Of a stretch of DNA of 8,918 nucleotides, positions 7,316 to 8,918 are shown piece after piece (positions within the stretch are counted from its first letter, which is position 1; each line of letters starts with the position of its first letter). Location of the stretch: assembly GCA_937958345.1 (NCBI GenBank), contig CALGNW010000165.1:1-8918 (forward strand). Reading direction: 5' to 3'. This DNA is from an uncultured Neomegalonema sp. (GTDB lineage: Bacteria > Pseudomonadota > Alphaproteobacteria > Rhodobacterales > Rhodobacteraceae). Both the position numbers and the translations under genes were made by a program. The notes below the pieces were generated by a model. It saw only the letters and a list, made by a program, of their open reading frames with translations. It did no database searches and had not been told where the DNA came from.

Positions 7316-8605
7316 TCATTCCGGTTTGAGTAGATCGATCAGAGTTTGTCCCATGACCTTCGCCGAGTCGACCATATCGTCGATTCCGATATATTCGTCG
7401 GGTTTGTGCGCCAGTTCGAGCAGTCCGGGACCATAGGCGATACAGTTTTTCAGCTTGCCGATACGGTCAATGTGTTTTTGGTCGTATGTGCCGGGGCTGA
7501 CGACGTATTCCGGGGCTTTGCCGAGAACCGAGCCGATTGATTTTGCGACGCTTTCGACAACCGGAGCGTCTTTTTCGGTCATGGTAGGCGAAACGCTCCA
7601 CATTTCGCGCAGATCATAGCTGAAGTTTTCGCGTTCCAATTTGACCTTTTCCAGAACATCGCGGATTTCGCCGCGGACTTCATCCTCGGATTCTTCAATC
7701 AGATAGCGGCGGTCGATGATCATGCGGGCGCGGTCGGGAACACAGGCCGAGGGCAATCCGGTAAAGTCAGGTGCAGGCTCTGCCTGTCCGCCGTGGAAGG
7801 AATTTATGTTCATGGTCGAGTTTCGCGCGCCAACCGGAACCACCGGCATTTCGGTGTGCTTTGCGGCAAGGGCCGGATAGAGGCTTTGCTCCATTTCATG
7901 CAATACCGCGCCCATGTGCCGGACAGCGCAATCACCGAGGAAGGGCATGGAGCCGTGCGCGATCTCTCCGTGGGTTTCGATCTCTGCCCACCAGACGCCG
8001 CGATGTCCCAAACAAATGCGATCTTTTTGGAGCGGCTCGGGAATGATGACGTGCTGGACGCGTTCAGGGTTGAAGTAGCCTTGTTCGGAGAGGTAGGCGA
8101 CGCCGCCATAGCCGCCGGTTTCCTCGTCGGCAGTGCCGGAGATTTCGATTGCTCCGGCAAAATCAGAACAGATTTCAAGGAAGGCTTCTGCGGCAATGAT
8201 CGAGGTGGCGAGGCCGCCCTTCATATCACACGTCCCGCGGCCATAGATCTTGCCGTCTTTGACCTCGCCGCCGAACGGGTCTGTTGTCCAGCCCTGACCA
8301 ACCTCGACCACATCCGTGTGCGAGTTGAAGTGGACGCACGCGCCGGGGCGGTTGCCCTCCCTTCGGGCGATGATGTTCCAGCGCGGGTATTTCTCGCTGT
8401 CGCCGGGGGTGTCGTGGGCGCGGATGAGTTTGCAGTCGAAACCCGAGGCGGAAAGGCGGGTTTGGATGAACTCGCAAATATCGCGGTAACAATCCCCCGG
8501 CGGGTTGAGCGTCGGTATCCGAACGAGGTCTTGGGTCAGTGCGATTAGATCGTCACGCTTATCCGTGATCCGTGCGTGCAGGTGTCCGGTCTGGTCAGGA
8601 GCCAT
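7316..8605 (-). CDS. M20-family metallohydrolase (ArgE/DapE-like deacylase or peptidase)
   Basis: With the chosen start the protein has 429 residues, normal for the ArgE/DapE/CPG2 group, which hydrolyses N-acyl or peptide bonds with two zinc ions. The expected metal site is complete: His96 and Asp98 in HTD, bridging Asp127 in GRGTCDMKGG, general base Glu161 and ligand Glu162 in DEETGG, Glu190 in IIPEP and His400 in LAHKPDEY. The dimerisation domain runs from about 197 to 310 and includes His217 in EIAHGSMP. There is no signal peptide, so it should act in the cytoplasm on imported material. The frame stays open to 8704, but that region overlaps the upstream hydrolase gene. The ATG at 8605 has GGTGGA five bases upstream and an 11-base overlap with the preceding gene. 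It is directly followed by the binding-protein gene, so its substrate is probably the transported compound or a product of it. ArgE or DapE themselves are unlikely in this context. Confidence 0.94.
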   Translation of the reverse strand: MAPDQTGHLHARITDKRDDLIALTQDLVRIPTLNPPGDCYRDICEFIQTRLSASGFDCKLIRAHDTPGDSEKYPRWNIIARREGNRPGACVHFNSHTDVVEVGQGWTTDPFGGEVKDGKIYGRGTCDMKGGLATSIIAAEAFLEICSDFAGAIEISGTADEETGGYGGVAYLSEQGYFNPERVQHVIIPEPLQKDRICLGHRGVWWAEIETHGEIAHGSMPFLGDCAVRHMGAVLHEMEQSLYPALAAKHTEMPVVPVGARNSTMNINSFHGGQAEPAPDFTGLPSACVPDRARMIIDRRYLIEESEDEVRGEIRDVLEKVKLERENFSYDLREMWSVSPTMTEKDAPVVESVAKSIGSVLGKAPEYVVSPGTYDQKHIDRIGKLKNCIAYGPGLLELAHKPDEYIGIDDMVDSAKVMGQTLIDLLKPE

Positions 8606-8918
8606 GCCATTCCACCGTATAAAGGTCATGGCGTCGGTCGTTGAAGTTTTGTACCGCGCCTTCGGCCCTCGCCCAATCGAGTAACGCGAGGTCGAGGTCG
8701 GCAAAAATAATCTGCTCGACGTTCTCGCTTGCCTCCGCCGCGATCCCGTCGCGGGCGAACGGAAAATCGCAAGGCGTCAGAATTGCGCTTTGGGAGTAGT
8801 TGATGTCGAGGTTATCGACATGGGGCAGGTTTCCGCAGTTGCCTGACGTGACAACAAAAAACTGGTTTTCGACAGCGCGGGCCTGACAACAATACCGCAC
8901 GCGCAAGTGACCCTGGCG
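8595..8918 (-). CDS. C-terminal part of a carbon-nitrogen hydrolase (nitrilase superfamily), 5' end outside the window
   Basis: The frame is open from the right edge (RQGHLRVRYCCQARAVEN) to a TGA at 8597-8595, giving 107 residues. The order of motifs fits the end of nitrilase-superfamily amidases of the Rim1/YhcX-like subgroup. In that subgroup RVRYCxQARAxENQ is followed by GN-x-PxVxNxDI-x-YxQSxILTPCDFPFARDG and a final DLD...R-HDLY. Here QSAILTPCDFPFARDG and NFNDRRHDLYTVEW are both present. The catalytic Glu-Lys-Cys residues lie upstream and cannot be checked. In many relatives a GNAT acetyltransferase domain is fused at the N-terminus, and whether one exists here is unknown. Members hydrolyse amides, nitriles or N-carbamoyl compounds, and this subgroup is poorly characterised. 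The gene overlaps the M20 hydrolase start by 11 bases, so the two hydrolases are probably produced together and may act in sequence. Confidence 0.85.
   Translation of the reverse strand, partial: RQGHLRVRYCCQARAVENQFFVVTSGNCGNLPHVDNLDINYSQSAILTPCDFPFARDGIAAEASENVEQIIFADLDLALLDWARAEGAVQNFNDRRHDLYTVEWHGS
8611..8616 (-). promoter_or_regulatory. Ribosome binding site deciding the M20 hydrolase start
   Basis: On the minus strand GGTGGA lies five bases before the ATG at 8605. The other in-frame starts, at 8629 and at the far end of the frame at 8704, lack a comparable sequence and would overlap more of the upstream hydrolase gene. The site is inside the last codons of that gene, as expected for coupled translation. 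Confidence 0.55.

Noticed and set aside
7793..8548. A 251-codon open frame on the plus strand
   Set aside because: It lies entirely antisense to the M20 gene, whose metal-binding motifs are all intact. The frame is a by-product of GC-rich codon use, and its translation shows no recognisable domain.

Overview
The window looks like part of a moderately GC-rich alphaproteobacterial chromosome. The style of the proteins and the tight operon layout suggest the Rhodobacterales/Roseobacter group, but no RNA or marker gene confirms this. Almost everything is on the minus strand. Read in the direction of transcription, from high to low coordinates, the order is: the 3' end of a carbon-nitrogen hydrolase (8918-8595), an M20-family deacylase/peptidase (8605-7316), a family 5 periplasmic solute-binding protein (7282-5801), two DppB/DppC-type permeases (5696-4749 and 4752-3937), a fused two-domain DppD-DppF-type ATPase (3940-2342), an aldehyde dehydrogenase (2349-898) and a short-chain dehydrogenase (889-143). 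At the left edge the last 39 codons of a probable zinc-type medium-chain alcohol dehydrogenase run on the plus strand (1-120) and converge on the operon with only 22 bases between the stop codons.

The eight minus-strand genes look like one transcription unit. The junctions are 11-, 4-, 4- and 8-base overlaps, gaps of 33 and 8 bases, and one 104-base gap. That gap follows the binding-protein gene and holds two perfect hairpins without T tracts. They may stabilise or define the end of a binding-protein-rich mRNA segment. No promoter or regulator gene is visible, so the operon promoter should lie upstream of base 8918.

Together the genes read as a scavenging-and-catabolism cassette. A complete peptide/opine/nickel-type ABC importer would bring in a small nitrogen-containing organic compound. 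Two hydrolases (nitrilase superfamily and M20) would cleave amide or N-acyl bonds. An SDR plus an ALDH would oxidise an alcohol through an aldehyde to an acid. The individual families are clear from their motifs. The substrate and the pathway order are inference, and I know of no named system with exactly this gene set. No mobile elements, CRISPR arrays, tRNA or rRNA genes were seen, and no stretch longer than about 105 bases lacks a gene.
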